Shown here: positions 34,422-43,868 of the stretch, one piece after another
Numbering within the stretch: the first letter of the stretch is position 1
How the letters are laid out: every line of letters begins with the position of its first letter
NCBI RefSeq assembly: GCF_046254905.1
Contig: NZ_CP158016.1
Coordinates: 1,860,001-1,924,000, forward strand
Source of the DNA: Pseudaeromonas aegiceratis
Lineage (GTDB): Bacteria; Pseudomonadota; Gammaproteobacteria; Enterobacterales; Aeromonadaceae
Length of the DNA: 64,000 nt
Direction: 5' to 3'
Translations under genes and position numbers: made by a program
The notes under the pieces: generated by a model
Seen by the model: the letters and a program-made list of their open reading frames with translations, nothing else
What the model was told of the DNA's origin: nothing
The model's database searches: none

Positions 34422-35318
34422 CTAGAGGCTGTCCGGCGACAGACTGGCCTTGAGAAAGTCCAGCCAGGCCCGCAGGCGGGGATCCCGCTGGGCATCGGCG
34501 TAGAAGACGGCGTTGATGGGCCGGCTGGCGCCGCTGTTGCACTGGCTCAGCACCTCCACCAGGGCGCCGGACTGGCGATCCTGCCCCGTCATAAAGTCCG
34601 ACAGACAGACCAGCCCCTGCCCGGTCAGCGCCAGCTGCCGCAGGGTCTCACCGCTGCTGGCCCGCAGACAGGGGGTGATGGTCAGCCTATCCCCCTGACT
34701 GCTGCGCAACGGCCAGCGGTTGAGGTTCTCCGGGCTGATAAAGCCCAGCAGGCGGTGGTCTTGCAGATCCGTCGGACTCTCGGGCTCCCCGTGGCGGGCC
34801 AGGTAGGCGGGGCTGGCCAGGATCCGCAGGCGGCTGCGCCCCAGGGGCATGGCCCGCAAGGAGGAGTCCTCCAGCTCGCCGATGCGGATGGCCACATCCA
34901 CCCGCCGCTCCAGCAAATTGATAAAGCCATCGGAGCTTTGCAGCTGCAGCTCGATGCCCGGATAGCGTTCACCAAATGACGCCAGGATGGGCACCAGCTG
35001 GTGCAGTATGAAGGGGGTGGCCGCATCCACCCGCAACACACCGGTGGGCTGCTCGTGGCGCAGCAGCAGGGTGCGCTCGGCCTCCGCCAGTTGCCCCAGG
35101 ATCTGCACCGCCTGCTGATAAAACCAGCTGCCTTCCTGGGTCAGGCTCAACCGCCGGGTGGTGCGATTGAGCAGCACAGTGCCCAGCTTGCCCTCCAGCC
35201 GCTTGAGCCCACGGCTCACCACGGAATTATCCAGCCCCAGATTCTCCGCCGCCTGGCGGAAACTGCCTGCCTCCACCACGGCGACAAACAGGGCCAACTC
35301 ATCCGAATGGGTCTTCAT
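34422..35318 (-). CDS. LysR-family regulator, divergent from the MFS exporter
   Basis: A 298-residue regulator with an N-terminal winged helix-turn-helix (AVVEAGSFRQAAENLGLDNSVVSRGLKRLE, residues 14-43) and a LysR substrate-binding domain. It resembles the subgroup that controls efflux or quinone-response genes (LYDNSVVS-type helix). It is divergent from the MFS gene with a 196-bp gap, the usual LysR arrangement, so that exporter and itself are the likely targets; the upstream NemA-like gene converges on it. Confidence 0.92.
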   Translation of the reverse strand: MKTHSDELALFVAVVEAGSFRQAAENLGLDNSVVSRGLKRLEGKLGTVLLNRTTRRLSLTQEGSWFYQQAVQILGQLAEAERTLLLRHEQPTGVLRVDAATPFILHQLVPILASFGERYPGIELQLQSSDGFINLLERRVDVAIRIGELEDSSLRAMPLGRSRLRILASPAYLARHGEPESPTDLQDHRLLGFISPENLNRWPLRSSQGDRLTITPCLRASSGETLRQLALTGQGLVCLSDFMTGQDRQSGALVEVLSQCNSGASRPINAVFYADAQRDPRLRAWLDFLKASLSPDSL

Positions 35319-35514
35319 TGCTGCTCCTTACACTCCATGTCGCCTCGCTTATCGGCGATTTGCTGCGCTGACGTACCTGTGTCGCGATTTGTAGCCGAAC
35401 CGGCAGCTCCCATACTAGTGCTATATCAACAATAGTCATTTGCCATTGTCGACATTTTTATCCATCAGCAGCGCCAAGATACTAGCGGCCTCAACCACCC
35501 AATGGAGAACACAG

Positions 35515-36684
35515 ATGCCCCTGGCGCTACTAGCCCTCACCCTCAGTGCCTTTGCCATAGGCACCACCGAATTTGTCATCGTCGGCCTGGTGCCGACCAT
35601 AGCCCAGCAATTGGCGGTCAGTCTGCCGACCGCCGGATTGCTGGTCAGCCTCTACGCCCTGGGCGTGGCGGTGGGCGCGCCCCTGCTCACCGCCCTCACC
35701 GGCCGCCTGCCGCGCAAATGGCTGCTGGTGGGCCTGATGGGCCTCTTCACCCTGGGGAACCTGCTGGCCTGGCAGGCGCCGAACTACAACACCCTGATCC
35801 TGGCGCGGGTGCTCACCGGCTTGGCCCATGGCGTCTTCTTCTCCATCGGTTCAACCCTGGCCACCAGCCTGGTGAGCAAGGAGAAGGCCGCCAGTGCCAT
35901 CGCCATCATGTTCAGCGGCCTGACGGTGGCCCTGGTGACCGGTGTGCCCCTGGGCACATGGATCGGCCAGCATTTCGGCTGGCAGGCCACCTTCCTGGCG
36001 GTGAGCCTGTTGGGCCTGCTGGCCATGCTGGGCAGTCTGTTGCTGGTGCCAGCCAACCTGCCCCGGCCGCCAGTCAGCAGCCTGCAGGCCCAGCTCAAGG
36101 TGCTCACCACCCCGGCGCTGCTCAGGGTCTACGCCAAGACGGCCCTGGGCTATGGCGGCGCCTTCACCACCTTCACGTTTCTTGCTCCCCTGTTGCAGCA
36201 GGAAAGCGGCCTGTCCAGCGATCAGGTCAGCCTGGTGCTCCTGATCTATGGCCTCTCGGTTGCCGTGGGTAACCTGTGGGGCGGCCGTCTGGCCGACCGA
36301 CTGGGCGCCGTGCCGGCCCTACGCCTGCTGTTTGGCGGTCTCATCCTGGTGCTGCTGGCCATCCCCTTCACGGCTCCCCACCCCGTCCTCATGGTGCTCA
36401 ACGTGCTGATCTGGGGGGCCTTCGCCTTCGGCAACGTCCCCGGGCTGCAACTGCTGGTGGTACAAGAGGCCCAGCACCACACCCCGACTGCCGTGGACGT
36501 GGCCTCCGGCCTCAACATCGCCGCCTTCAACGTGGGCATCGCCTTGGGCGCCCTGATCGGCGGCCAGGTGGTGGAACGGTTAGGCCTCATCCACACCCCC
36601 TGGGTGGGCTCCCTCATAGTGCTGCTGGCGCTGTTGCTCACCTACCGGCGCCGTTCGCCCCGCCTAGCGGCCGCGCGGGGCTAA
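35515..36684 (+). CDS. MFS efflux transporter (DHA1 type, AraJ/YdhP-like)
   Basis: A 389-residue inner-membrane transporter with 12 predicted helices. The start MPLALLALTLSAFAIGTTEF and the motif A-like segment LTGRLPRKWLLVGLM, with motif C-like GVPLGTWIG, fit the DHA1 drug/arabinose-exporter group. I start it at the ATG preceded by GGAGAAC, where the family begins; the frame is open further upstream. The divergent LysR gene is its probable regulator, and a terminator follows at 36770. Confidence 0.9.
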   Translation: MPLALLALTLSAFAIGTTEFVIVGLVPTIAQQLAVSLPTAGLLVSLYALGVAVGAPLLTALTGRLPRKWLLVGLMGLFTLGNLLAWQAPNYNTLILARVLTGLAHGVFFSIGSTLATSLVSKEKAASAIAIMFSGLTVALVTGVPLGTWIGQHFGWQATFLAVSLLGLLAMLGSLLLVPANLPRPPVSSLQAQLKVLTTPALLRVYAKTALGYGGAFTTFTFLAPLLQQESGLSSDQVSLVLLIYGLSVAVGNLWGGRLADRLGAVPALRLLFGGLILVLLAIPFTAPHPVLMVLNVLIWGAFAFGNVPGLQLLVVQEAQHHTPTAVDVASGLNIAAFNVGIALGALIGGQVVERLGLIHTPWVGSLIVLLALLLTYRRRSPRLAAARG

Positions 36685-36769
36685 ACGCCTGAGGCCTGAC
36701 AACAGAGGGGATACTATAGCTGGGCCAGACTTGACGTTAGCCGACTAAGCCTCATGACCAACACCTAAC

Positions 36770-36794
36770 AGCGAGCCATCGGGCTCGCTTTTTT
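36770..36794 (+). terminator. Terminator after the MFS gene
   Basis: AGCGAGCC (36770-36777), 4-base loop, GGCTCGCT (36782-36789) and six T. The rest of the 297-bp gap to the next gene is AT-rich around 36870-36915 and holds no further gene that I can see. Confidence 0.85.
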
Positions 36795-36981
36795 CTTGCC
36801 GCCAGGCTGGCCAGCCTTTGCGTTCTTTCTTTGCGTCGTGGCCACCTGCCCGCCCAGCATTATCACCACTGCTTATATATCTAATAAAAATTGAGGATTT
36901 TTTTAATTACAGAAATCACCGCATCATTTGCCTGTCCCGTATCGGATCCCCCGATTCGCCCAAGACTCACGGAGTATTCCC

Positions 36982-37503
36982 ATGCAAATGAACGCCATCC
37001 TCTGGCCCGAAGGTTATGTCCCCGGCTTCACTGAAAATTACGTCTCCAACGAAGTGATTGTCGCCGGTCTGAGTGCCGCCGAGATCTGGCCCCTGCTGAG
37101 CCATCCCGCCAGCTGGCCGACCTACTACACCAACTCTGCCAACGTGCGCTTCTATGACGCGAAAGGCCCGGAACTCGCCGACGGCGATCGTTTCTACTTC
37201 GAAACCTTCGGCTTCCCGGTAGAAGCCCAATGCAATGAGTTCGTGGCCCCCGCCGCCGGACAGCCCGGCCGCATCGCCTGGCACGGCTGGGCCGGTGAAG
37301 AAGGCACCGATGCCCGTCTGGATGTGCATCACGCCTGGCTTATCGAGGATCTGGAAGGCGGGCGTGTTCGCATCCTCACCCAGGAAACCCAAAAGGGCCA
37401 ACCGGCTGCCGAGCTGCACGCCGCCAAGCCCAATCCCATGATCAACGGCCACCAGGATTGGCTCGACGGTCTGGTCGGCGCCGCCCGTAAAAATCGCCGG
37501 TAA
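36982..37503 (+). CDS. SRPBCC domain protein
   Basis: A 173-residue protein with the START-like lipid/polyketide-binding fold: NEVIVAGLSAAEIWPLLSHP at the N terminus, WPTYYTNSANVRFYDAKG, and a long C-terminal helix (HQDWLDGLVGAA). It probably binds a hydrophobic ligand in the cytoplasm; the ligand is unknown. CGGAG precedes the ATG; the frame is open 54 bases further upstream. It leads a run of same-strand genes (DJ-1-like, YqjM-like, YdcZ-like, dehydrogenase). A weak hairpin (37511-37531) lies after its stop. Confidence 0.85.
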   Translation: MQMNAILWPEGYVPGFTENYVSNEVIVAGLSAAEIWPLLSHPASWPTYYTNSANVRFYDAKGPELADGDRFYFETFGFPVEAQCNEFVAPAAGQPGRIAWHGWAGEEGTDARLDVHHAWLIEDLEGGRVRILTQETQKGQPAAELHAAKPNPMINGHQDWLDGLVGAARKNRR

Positions 37504-37572
37504 CAAACAGGCCGTCTGCTTGGCGGACGGCTTATTTGTTAGACCCATTGAACGACCCGTAAGGAAAACACC

Positions 37573-38277
37573 ATGTCTGCCACCCCCATCAAGATCCTGA
37601 TGATCCTCACCTCACAAGCCACCATGGGCGACGATCCACGCCCCACCGGGGTCTGGTTTGAAGAGCTGGCCACCCCCTATTACGCCTTCGTGGATGCCGG
37701 TGCCGACGTGGATATCGCCTCCATTGCCGGCGGCAAGATCCCGGTCGACCCCCATTCCCTGGCGGCGACGGGCCAGAATCCGGCCAGCGTCGAGCGCTTT
37801 ATCGCCGATCAGGCCGCCATGACCAAGCTCAACGGCTCCTACAAGATCGATGACATCTCCCCGGCCAGTTACGCCGCCGTCTTCCTGCCCGGCGGCCACG
37901 GCACCATGTGGGATCTGCCCAAGAGCACCAAACTGGCGGATCTGCTCTCCAGCGCCTGGGCCGATGGCAAGGTGGTGGCAGCGGTCTGTCACGGCCCCGC
38001 CGGTCTCGTCAACGTCAAGGATACCCAAGGCCAGCCGCTGGTGGCGGGGCGTCGCGTCAGCGGCTTCACCAACAGTGAAGAAGAGGCTGCCGGTCTTACC
38101 CATACTGTGCCCTTCTTGCTGGAAACCCGTCTGCGAGAGCTGGGTGCCAAGTATGAAAAGGGGCCGGACTTCCAGTCGTTTGCGGTGCAAGACGGGAATC
38201 TCGTCACCGGCCAGAATCCGGCCTCCTCCGCGCGGGTTGCCGAATTGGTGCTTGATACCGTCAAGGCGGCACATTAA
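37573..38277 (+). CDS. DJ-1/PfpI-family protein (Hsp31/glyoxalase III-like)
   Basis: A 234-residue class I glutamine amidotransferase-like protein. The nucleophile elbow is VVAAVCHGPAGLV with Cys near residue 139; the preceding YAAVFLPGGHGTMWDLP supplies the oxyanion loop and Glu-type contacts. It is closest to the Hsp31-like branch with glyoxalase III or deglycase activity on methylglyoxal. AAGGA precedes the ATG. Its neighbours are ene-reductases, consistent with defence against reactive carbonyls. Confidence 0.9.
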   Translation: MSATPIKILMILTSQATMGDDPRPTGVWFEELATPYYAFVDAGADVDIASIAGGKIPVDPHSLAATGQNPASVERFIADQAAMTKLNGSYKIDDISPASYAAVFLPGGHGTMWDLPKSTKLADLLSSAWADGKVVAAVCHGPAGLVNVKDTQGQPLVAGRRVSGFTNSEEEAAGLTHTVPFLLETRLRELGAKYEKGPDFQSFAVQDGNLVTGQNPASSARVAELVLDTVKAAH

Positions 38278-38339
38278 GGCGCCACCGCATCCCGTATTCA
38301 TCATTGCCGTTTGCAACATTGCATCATTCTGGAGCCGCT

Positions 38340-39455
38340 ATGACAGCACTGTTTACTCCGTTCAAACTCAAGGACATCCGCCTGCGCAACCGCATCGCCA
38401 TCCCCCCCATGTGCCAATACATGGCACAGGATGGCTATGTGAATGACTGGCACCTGGCGCACTACACGAGCCTGGCCAGAGGCGGCGCAGGCCTCGTCAT
38501 CGTCGAGGCCACCGGGGTCTCCCCGGAAGGCCGGATCACGCCGAACTGCGCCGGGCTGTGGGAGGATGGACAAGTCGAGGGCATGGCCCGGATCGCCCAG
38601 GCCATCAAGGCTGCCGGTGCCGTGCCCGGCATCCAGCTAGGCCATGCCGGACGCAAGGCCAGCGCCAATCGCCCCTGGGAGGGTGACGATCATATCCCGC
38701 AAGGGAATCCGCGTGGTTGGCAGACCCTAGCCCCGTCGGCCATCGCCTTTGGCGCTGGACTGCCCAACGTGCCCAAGGCCATGACATTGGCCGACATCGC
38801 CCGGGTGAAAAGTGATTTTGTAGCGGCCGCCAAGCGGGCCCGCGATGCCGGCTTTGAGTGGCTGGAGCTGCATTTCGCCCACGGCTATCTGGCCCAGAGC
38901 TTCTTTTCGACCCATAGCAACCAGCGCACCGATGCCTATGGTGGCAATGCCCAGAACCGTGGTCGCTTCTTGCTGGAAACCCTGGCGGCGGTGCGCGAGG
39001 TATGGCCGGAGAACCTGCCGCTGACCGCGCGCTTCGGTGTCATCGAGTACGATGGCCGTGATGAGCAGACCCTGACCGAGTCCATCGATCTCATCAAGCA
39101 GATGCGGACCAACGGCCTGGATCTGCTCAACGTCAGCGTCAACTTCGTCATCCCGGATACCACCATTCCCTGGGGCACCCCGGCCTTTTTGGCGCCGATT
39201 GCCGCCCGGGTCAGCCGGGAAGCCGGGCTGCCGGTGGCCTCCAGCTGGGGCATGGACGATCCACAGGTGGCGGAGCGGGTCATTGCCGATAAGCAGCTGG
39301 ATCTGGTGATGATAGGCCGCGCCATGCTGGCCAACCCTCACTATCCCTATGTGCTGGCACAAGCACTCGGGGCCGACCGCCCGGACTGGGTGCTGCCAAC
39401 CCCCTACGCCCACTGGCTGGAGCGGTATCGCGGCGCCGGCAAGGGCACACGCTAA
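38340..39455 (+). CDS. Old yellow enzyme, YqjM/NamA-type ene-reductase
   Basis: A 371-residue FMN ene-reductase of the thermophilic-like class: MTALFTPFKLKDIRLRNRIA, PPMCQYMAQDGYVNDWHLAH (with the class-specific Cys that tunes the flavin), GIQLGHAGRKAS, LHFAHGYLAQSFFSTHSNQR and the C-terminal DLVMIGRAMLANPHYPYVLA. It reduces activated C=C bonds with NADPH. I start at the ATG after TGGAG, matching the family start. It is the second old yellow enzyme in this window, from a different class than the one at 33269. Confidence 0.95.
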   Translation: MTALFTPFKLKDIRLRNRIAIPPMCQYMAQDGYVNDWHLAHYTSLARGGAGLVIVEATGVSPEGRITPNCAGLWEDGQVEGMARIAQAIKAAGAVPGIQLGHAGRKASANRPWEGDDHIPQGNPRGWQTLAPSAIAFGAGLPNVPKAMTLADIARVKSDFVAAAKRARDAGFEWLELHFAHGYLAQSFFSTHSNQRTDAYGGNAQNRGRFLLETLAAVREVWPENLPLTARFGVIEYDGRDEQTLTESIDLIKQMRTNGLDLLNVSVNFVIPDTTIPWGTPAFLAPIAARVSREAGLPVASSWGMDDPQVAERVIADKQLDLVMIGRAMLANPHYPYVLAQALGADRPDWVLPTPYAHWLERYRGAGKGTR

Positions 39456-39540
39456 GCGCGCACTCCCCGCCCTGGCTCACTTGCCGGGGCGGCATTGAGC
39501 CTGACTGCCGTCGCAGGCGCTTTTCTTAAGAGAGAAACCC

Positions 39541-40008
39541 GTGAATTTGCTTTATCTGCTCATGGCGCTGGCCGGCGGTGCGGGCCTGTCCATCCAGGCC
39601 GCCGTCAACAGCCGCCTCAGTGCCGGCCTGGGTGGGCAACCCCTGGTGGCCTCCTTTTTTTCTTTCGCCATCGGCACCTTGTGTCTGGGCCTGGCCGCCC
39701 TGATGCAAGGTGACTGGCACAGTGTCGCCACCCAGGTCGGCACTCAGCCCTGGTGGCGCTGGTTGGGGGGCATCATAGGCGCGACCTTTGTGTTTACCAC
39801 TGTGTTCCTCGCCCCCCGGATCGGCATCACCAACGCCATGTTCCTGTTCATCATCGGCCAGCTGTCAGCCGGCTTGTGTATCGACAGCTTCGGCTTGTTG
39901 CAGATGGCGCAGCGCCCGCTCTACTGGTGGAAGTTTCTCGGTCTGGGCCTGATGTTGCTGGGGCTGGTGAGCTTCATGTTCGGTGATCGGTTGTTTATCA
40001 GACATTGA
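39541..40008 (+). CDS. DMT-superfamily membrane protein, YdcZ (DUF606) type
   Basis: A 155-residue membrane protein with five predicted helices. The segments GAGLSIQAAVNSRL and WWRWLGGIIGATFVFTTVFLAPRIG, and the ending FWKFLGL-type helix, match the YdcZ half-size transporters of the drug/metabolite superfamily. The substrate is unknown. The start is GTG, preceded by an AGAGAAA purine run. It lies within a same-strand run of redox genes. Confidence 0.85.
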   Translation: MNLLYLLMALAGGAGLSIQAAVNSRLSAGLGGQPLVASFFSFAIGTLCLGLAALMQGDWHSVATQVGTQPWWRWLGGIIGATFVFTTVFLAPRIGITNAMFLFIIGQLSAGLCIDSFGLLQMAQRPLYWWKFLGLGLMLLGLVSFMFGDRLFIRH

Positions 40009-40077
40009 CCCGTTTTCATCGGCCGCAAGGCCAATCCCACGCGAACCATCGCGTGTCGCTACTTCAGGAGATATTCC

Positions 40078-40947
40078 ATGACAAGAGTCGCAGTACTGGG
40101 CCTGGGCGCTATGGGTTCGCGCATGGCCGCCAACCTCATCCGCGCCGGTTTTCAGGTCACGGTCTGGAACCGCAGCCCGCAGGCCACAGCACCGCTGATC
40201 GCCGCAGGAGCCCGAGCCGCCACCACCCCGCGAGACGCCGCCGACGGCGCCGATTTCGTCATGGCCATGGTGCGAGATGACGATGCCTCACGGCAGATCT
40301 GGCTGGACAGCGCCACCGGCGCCCTGGCCGGCATGGGTCCAGGCGCCGTGGCCATTGAAAGCTCCACCCTCACCCCAGGCTGGATCCGCGAGCTGGGCAG
40401 CCAGGCCGCCAGCCAGGGCGTGGCCTTGCTCGAAGCGCCGGTCTCGGGCACTACGCCTCAGGCGCAAGCCGCTCAGTTGGTCTACCTCATTGGCGGCGAC
40501 GCCGACACCCTGGCGCGTGCCACCCCAGTGCTCAGCGCCATGGGATCCTCCCTCCAACATGTGGGGGATCTGGGCGCTGGCGCCCTGACCAAGCTGGCCA
40601 CCAATACCCTGCTGGGTATCCAGGTGACCGTGATCGGGGAACTGATCGGCATGCTGCAGCACGCCGGCGCCGATGTGGGCCGGGTGCTGGAAGCCGTGGC
40701 GGCGACGCCGGTATGGAGTACCGTGGCAGGACGCATCGCAGGCTTGATGCAGGCGGGTGACGTCACGCCGCAGTTTCCCATCGCGCTTATCGAAAAAGAC
40801 TTCGGTTACACGGTGCAGCAGGCAGGATCCGCAGACGCCGTCCCCACCATTGCCGCCGCCCGGCAGGTGTTTCGCCACGCCCTGGCCGAAGGCTTGGGCA
40901 AAGAGAACATGACCAGCGTGGTCAAGCTGTTCACCCAGAAGCCGTAG
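40078..40947 (+). CDS. Beta-hydroxyacid dehydrogenase (3-hydroxyisobutyrate dehydrogenase family)
   Basis: A 289-residue NAD(P)-dependent oxidoreductase. The Rossmann motif VAVLGLGAMGSRMAANLIRA is at the N terminus, the substrate-binding ALLEAPVSGTTPQAQ in the middle, and the catalytic Lys region GAGALTKLATNTLLG near residue 170. Relatives act on 3-hydroxyisobutyrate, tartronate semialdehyde, glyoxylate or succinic semialdehyde; the exact substrate is not clear. It faces a LysR gene tail to tail, 18 bp apart. Confidence 0.9.
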   Translation: MTRVAVLGLGAMGSRMAANLIRAGFQVTVWNRSPQATAPLIAAGARAATTPRDAADGADFVMAMVRDDDASRQIWLDSATGALAGMGPGAVAIESSTLTPGWIRELGSQAASQGVALLEAPVSGTTPQAQAAQLVYLIGGDADTLARATPVLSAMGSSLQHVGDLGAGALTKLATNTLLGIQVTVIGELIGMLQHAGADVGRVLEAVAATPVWSTVAGRIAGLMQAGDVTPQFPIALIEKDFGYTVQQAGSADAVPTIAAARQVFRHALAEGLGKENMTSVVKLFTQKP

Positions 40948-40965
40948 ACCGACTGAGCACGGCGC

Positions 40966-41874
40966 TCACAGACGGTCGGCACAGGCCTCAAAGAGCAGAC
41001 TGCGCACCCAGCGGCGGGCGGTATCCTGGTGGGTGCGCTCATGCCAGACCGCGGTCTTGGTAAAGCCGGGCACCGCGATGGGCGGCTCGAACACCGTCAG
41101 TCCCGGCACACCCAGCACCAGACGGCTTGGCAGGATCGCCACCATGTCGCTGGTGCGCAGCAACTCGGGCACGATGAGGAAACTCTTCACCGACAAGGAG
41201 ACGTGGCGCGCCATCCCGAGTTTTTCCAGCGCTTCATCCGTCACCCCCCGGAACTGGCCGCCGCTATAGGAGACCAGCGCATGATCCAGTTGGCAGAACT
41301 GCGCCAGGGTCAAGCGATCGCCACCCTGGAGGGCGGGATGGCCTTCACGCAGCACACCGACATAGTGTTCGACGAACAGATTGCGGGCGTGCAGATCCGG
41401 CAACGCCCCCTCGGGCGTCACCAGTGCCAGATCGATCTCGCCCCGCTCAAGCTGGCTCTGCAGCTGAGTGTCGTCCACCGGCACCAGGGACACCTTGATA
41501 AAGGGGGCCTGCTGCTTGAGCGCCGTCAAAAACGGCACCGCAACGGCACGCAGGGCATAGTCCGTCGCGGCGACGGTGAAGGTGAGGCGTGCCGTGGCCG
41601 GGTCAAACTCCACCGGCTGCAGCAGGGCCCCCAACTCGCACATCACCTGGCGCAAGGGCTCCACCAGATCCAGCGCCCGCTGGGTCGGCACTATGCCACG
41701 CTGGGCCCGGACAAACAGCGGATCGCCGAAGGTCTCCCGCAGCCGCGTCAACATGCCGCTCATGGCCGGCTGCGTCACCCCCAGCCGGCTGGCCGCCCGG
41801 GTCACATTGCGCTCATCCAGCAAGGCATCCAGCGCCTTGAGCAGGTTGAGATCCACCCCTTTGATATATTTCAT
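40966..41874 (-). CDS. LysR-family transcriptional regulator
   Basis: A 302-residue regulator with the N-terminal helix-turn-helix in GVDLNLLKALDALLDERNVT and RAASRLGVTQPAMSGML, followed by a substrate-binding domain (VAATDYALRAVAVPFLTAL), of the NodD/SyrM-like subgroup. I start at the ATG at 41874; the frame runs another 119 codons upstream, but that part has no family counterpart and lies across a terminator. Its target is not evident: it converges with the dehydrogenase gene, and the tannase gene is on the same strand upstream. Confidence 0.92.
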   Translation of the reverse strand: MKYIKGVDLNLLKALDALLDERNVTRAASRLGVTQPAMSGMLTRLRETFGDPLFVRAQRGIVPTQRALDLVEPLRQVMCELGALLQPVEFDPATARLTFTVAATDYALRAVAVPFLTALKQQAPFIKVSLVPVDDTQLQSQLERGEIDLALVTPEGALPDLHARNLFVEHYVGVLREGHPALQGGDRLTLAQFCQLDHALVSYSGGQFRGVTDEALEKLGMARHVSLSVKSFLIVPELLRTSDMVAILPSRLVLGVPGLTVFEPPIAVPGFTKTAVWHERTHQDTARRWVRSLLFEACADRL

Positions 41875-41993
41875 GCTTATCAATCCGCGATAAATAATCA
41901 CGATTAATGATACATAAAGGGCAATGGCACCGGGAGGCTTATCGAGCGGCAGCGCTAATTTCGGCCCGGCGGCGGGCAATTCGTCAGGGCCAC

Positions 41994-42023
41994 AAAAAAT
42001 GGGCCCCCATGATGCGGGGGCCC
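41994..42023 (-). terminator. Terminator of the tannase-family gene
   Basis: GGGCCCCC (42001-42008), 7-base loop, GGGGGCCC (42016-42023), followed on the minus strand by ATTTTTT. It lies 15 bp after the stop of the esterase gene. Confidence 0.85.
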
Positions 42024-42037
42024 GGCGTGGTACAGGA

Positions 42038-43720
42038 TCAGGACTGGGTGTTCGCCGTTCCCTCCGTCGGCAGCTCACAGCGGTAGGAGCCCAGCTCTCC
42101 CGCGGCACCGCCCTGATAGCGGGCGACTGCCGGGTAGACGCACAAGGGCTGGCTTTGACCGGGGAAGCGCTCGCTCTTGGCCGGCAGGAAGGCCGGTGCC
42201 TTGCCCTGCTCCACCCACTGCTCGATGGCACCCAGGGGATCGAAATCGTTGAAGGCCGGACCGCCCCCGCAGTGAGTCATGCCCGGCACCATAAACAGGC
42301 GCGCCCAGGCATCGCGGCTACGCTCATCACCAGCATGAGTATCCCGGGCCAGGGAGTCGAACCAGGCCATGATGTCGTTGGCCGAGAAGACAGGATCGGA
42401 TAACCCCTGAAACACCAGCAGCTTGCCACCGCGGGCAGCATAGGAGTTCAGGTAGGTGGCGGTGGCATCGTTAATGGCCCCGGTCTGCGCCAGCCGGGCA
42501 ACATCCCGATCAAAATCAAAGGAGAACAGGTCAAACCCCGGCTCTGGCGGCGTCATAAAGTAGCTCGCCGTACCCGGCATGCCCAGAATGACGTTGAGGG
42601 CATCGGGCTTATCCGCCTTGGGTGAGAAACCCAGCTTCCACACCCGCCAGCCCGGCGCGGCGACACCGGCATCATAGGGCCAGGAACTGTACAGGGCCTC
42701 ACCCTGGCTGTTCTTGGCACCCTCAAACACCCGCTTAAGCACGCTCACCTTGTCCGCCGCCAGGCAGTCAGCAGCGGCGCCAGCCTGACACTGCACGACA
42801 GCCGGATCGAAGTGACAGGCCCGGTAGTCGTTGATGATCCCGTCCTGGATGCCGTCAAGCTTGTCGCATTGCGCCAGCACCGCCTTGCTCAGCAGAGTCA
42901 AATCCGCATTGGTCAGGGCCTGGGACAGCACCTTGTGGCCGGCGTCATCCTTCGGGGCGATGGACATGAAGGCCTGGGAGTCCCACACCTCCGCCAGGGC
43001 GGCCCGGCTCAGGTGAAAGCCCGGGTTGCCCGCGACGATACCATCAAATTCCAGCGGGTAACGCTGGGCCGCCATCATGGCCTCACGCCCGCCGTTGGAG
43101 CAGCCCATGAAGTAGGTGTGGGCCGGCGCCGCCGCGTAATAGCGCGCCACCAGGGACTTGGCCTCTCGGATCACCTTGCCGATGGCGGCATAGGCGAAAT
43201 CCAGTCGTGCCTGCTGATCCAGCCCGAAGGCGGGGCTCTTGTCCGCATGGCCCCCATCCATGGACACCACGGCGTAACCCCGCGCCAGGGCCGGGGCGGC
43301 CGACGAGTCCAGGGTTGGAATGGTGCCCAGCGCATTGGCCAGGAAGCCGTCCATGCCACCACCGCCCTGGAACATCAACCGCTGTTGCCAGACATCCGGC
43401 AACCGCACCTCAAAGCGAATGCCATAGTGGCGGCCATCGGCACCGGTGCGGGGCTCGATCTCTCCTTGCACCACACAATGGGCGGGCAACATGGCCCCGC
43501 GCCCGCTGGCGCCGGTCATCATGCGCTCGGGATCCTCCGCCGCCGGCCCGGCGCTCTGGTAGGCCACCTTGCCGATCACGGCGCCCTCCAGCTGAGCCGC
43601 AAAGAGCGCCTGGCAGGCCTCTTGCTGTGAGGCCGCCTGCGCGGGCACTGCCAGGCTGCCGGTCAGCACCAGTAATAACGCCGCTGCCGGCAGGCTGTGA
43701 TGGTGTCGTTTCATATTCAT
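42038..43720 (-). CDS. Tannase/feruloyl esterase family protein, secreted
   Basis: A 560-residue secreted esterase. A signal peptide (SLPAAALLLVLTGSLAVPAQAA) is followed by the alpha/beta-hydrolase body. The family's disulfide-linked triad is visible: nucleophile in MGCSNGGREAM (Cys-Ser pair near 207-208), the Asp in DPVFSANDIMAWF, and HC in PGMTHCGGGP. Relatives cleave ester bonds of gallate, ferulate or phthalate half-esters; the substrate here is unknown. I start at the ATG at 43720, with AAGGAG 10 bases upstream; a second ATG two codons later is equally possible. Confidence 0.9.
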   Translation of the reverse strand: MNMKRHHHSLPAAALLLVLTGSLAVPAQAASQQEACQALFAAQLEGAVIGKVAYQSAGPAAEDPERMMTGASGRGAMLPAHCVVQGEIEPRTGADGRHYGIRFEVRLPDVWQQRLMFQGGGGMDGFLANALGTIPTLDSSAAPALARGYAVVSMDGGHADKSPAFGLDQQARLDFAYAAIGKVIREAKSLVARYYAAAPAHTYFMGCSNGGREAMMAAQRYPLEFDGIVAGNPGFHLSRAALAEVWDSQAFMSIAPKDDAGHKVLSQALTNADLTLLSKAVLAQCDKLDGIQDGIINDYRACHFDPAVVQCQAGAAADCLAADKVSVLKRVFEGAKNSQGEALYSSWPYDAGVAAPGWRVWKLGFSPKADKPDALNVILGMPGTASYFMTPPEPGFDLFSFDFDRDVARLAQTGAINDATATYLNSYAARGGKLLVFQGLSDPVFSANDIMAWFDSLARDTHAGDERSRDAWARLFMVPGMTHCGGGPAFNDFDPLGAIEQWVEQGKAPAFLPAKSERFPGQSQPLCVYPAVARYQGGAAGELGSYRCELPTEGTANTQS

Positions 43721-43805
43721 CGCCAAGATGCTCCTTAATATTGCAACCCTATCCGGCCTCGTCCTGGTCACCAGTCCGTCATCCAGAGGGGCCGTTCAGT
43801 CACAC

Positions 43806-43838
43806 AAAAAAGGGCTCATCCACCTGATGGATGAGCCC
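43806..43838 (-). terminator. Terminator of the alpha/beta hydrolase gene
   Basis: GGGCTCATCCA (43812-43822), 5-base loop, TGGATGAGCCC (43828-43838), followed on the minus strand by six T. It separates the hydrolase gene from the tannase gene downstream. Confidence 0.92.
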
Positions 43839-43868
43839 CTGAGTTAACCTATTCCGCTCACACCGACC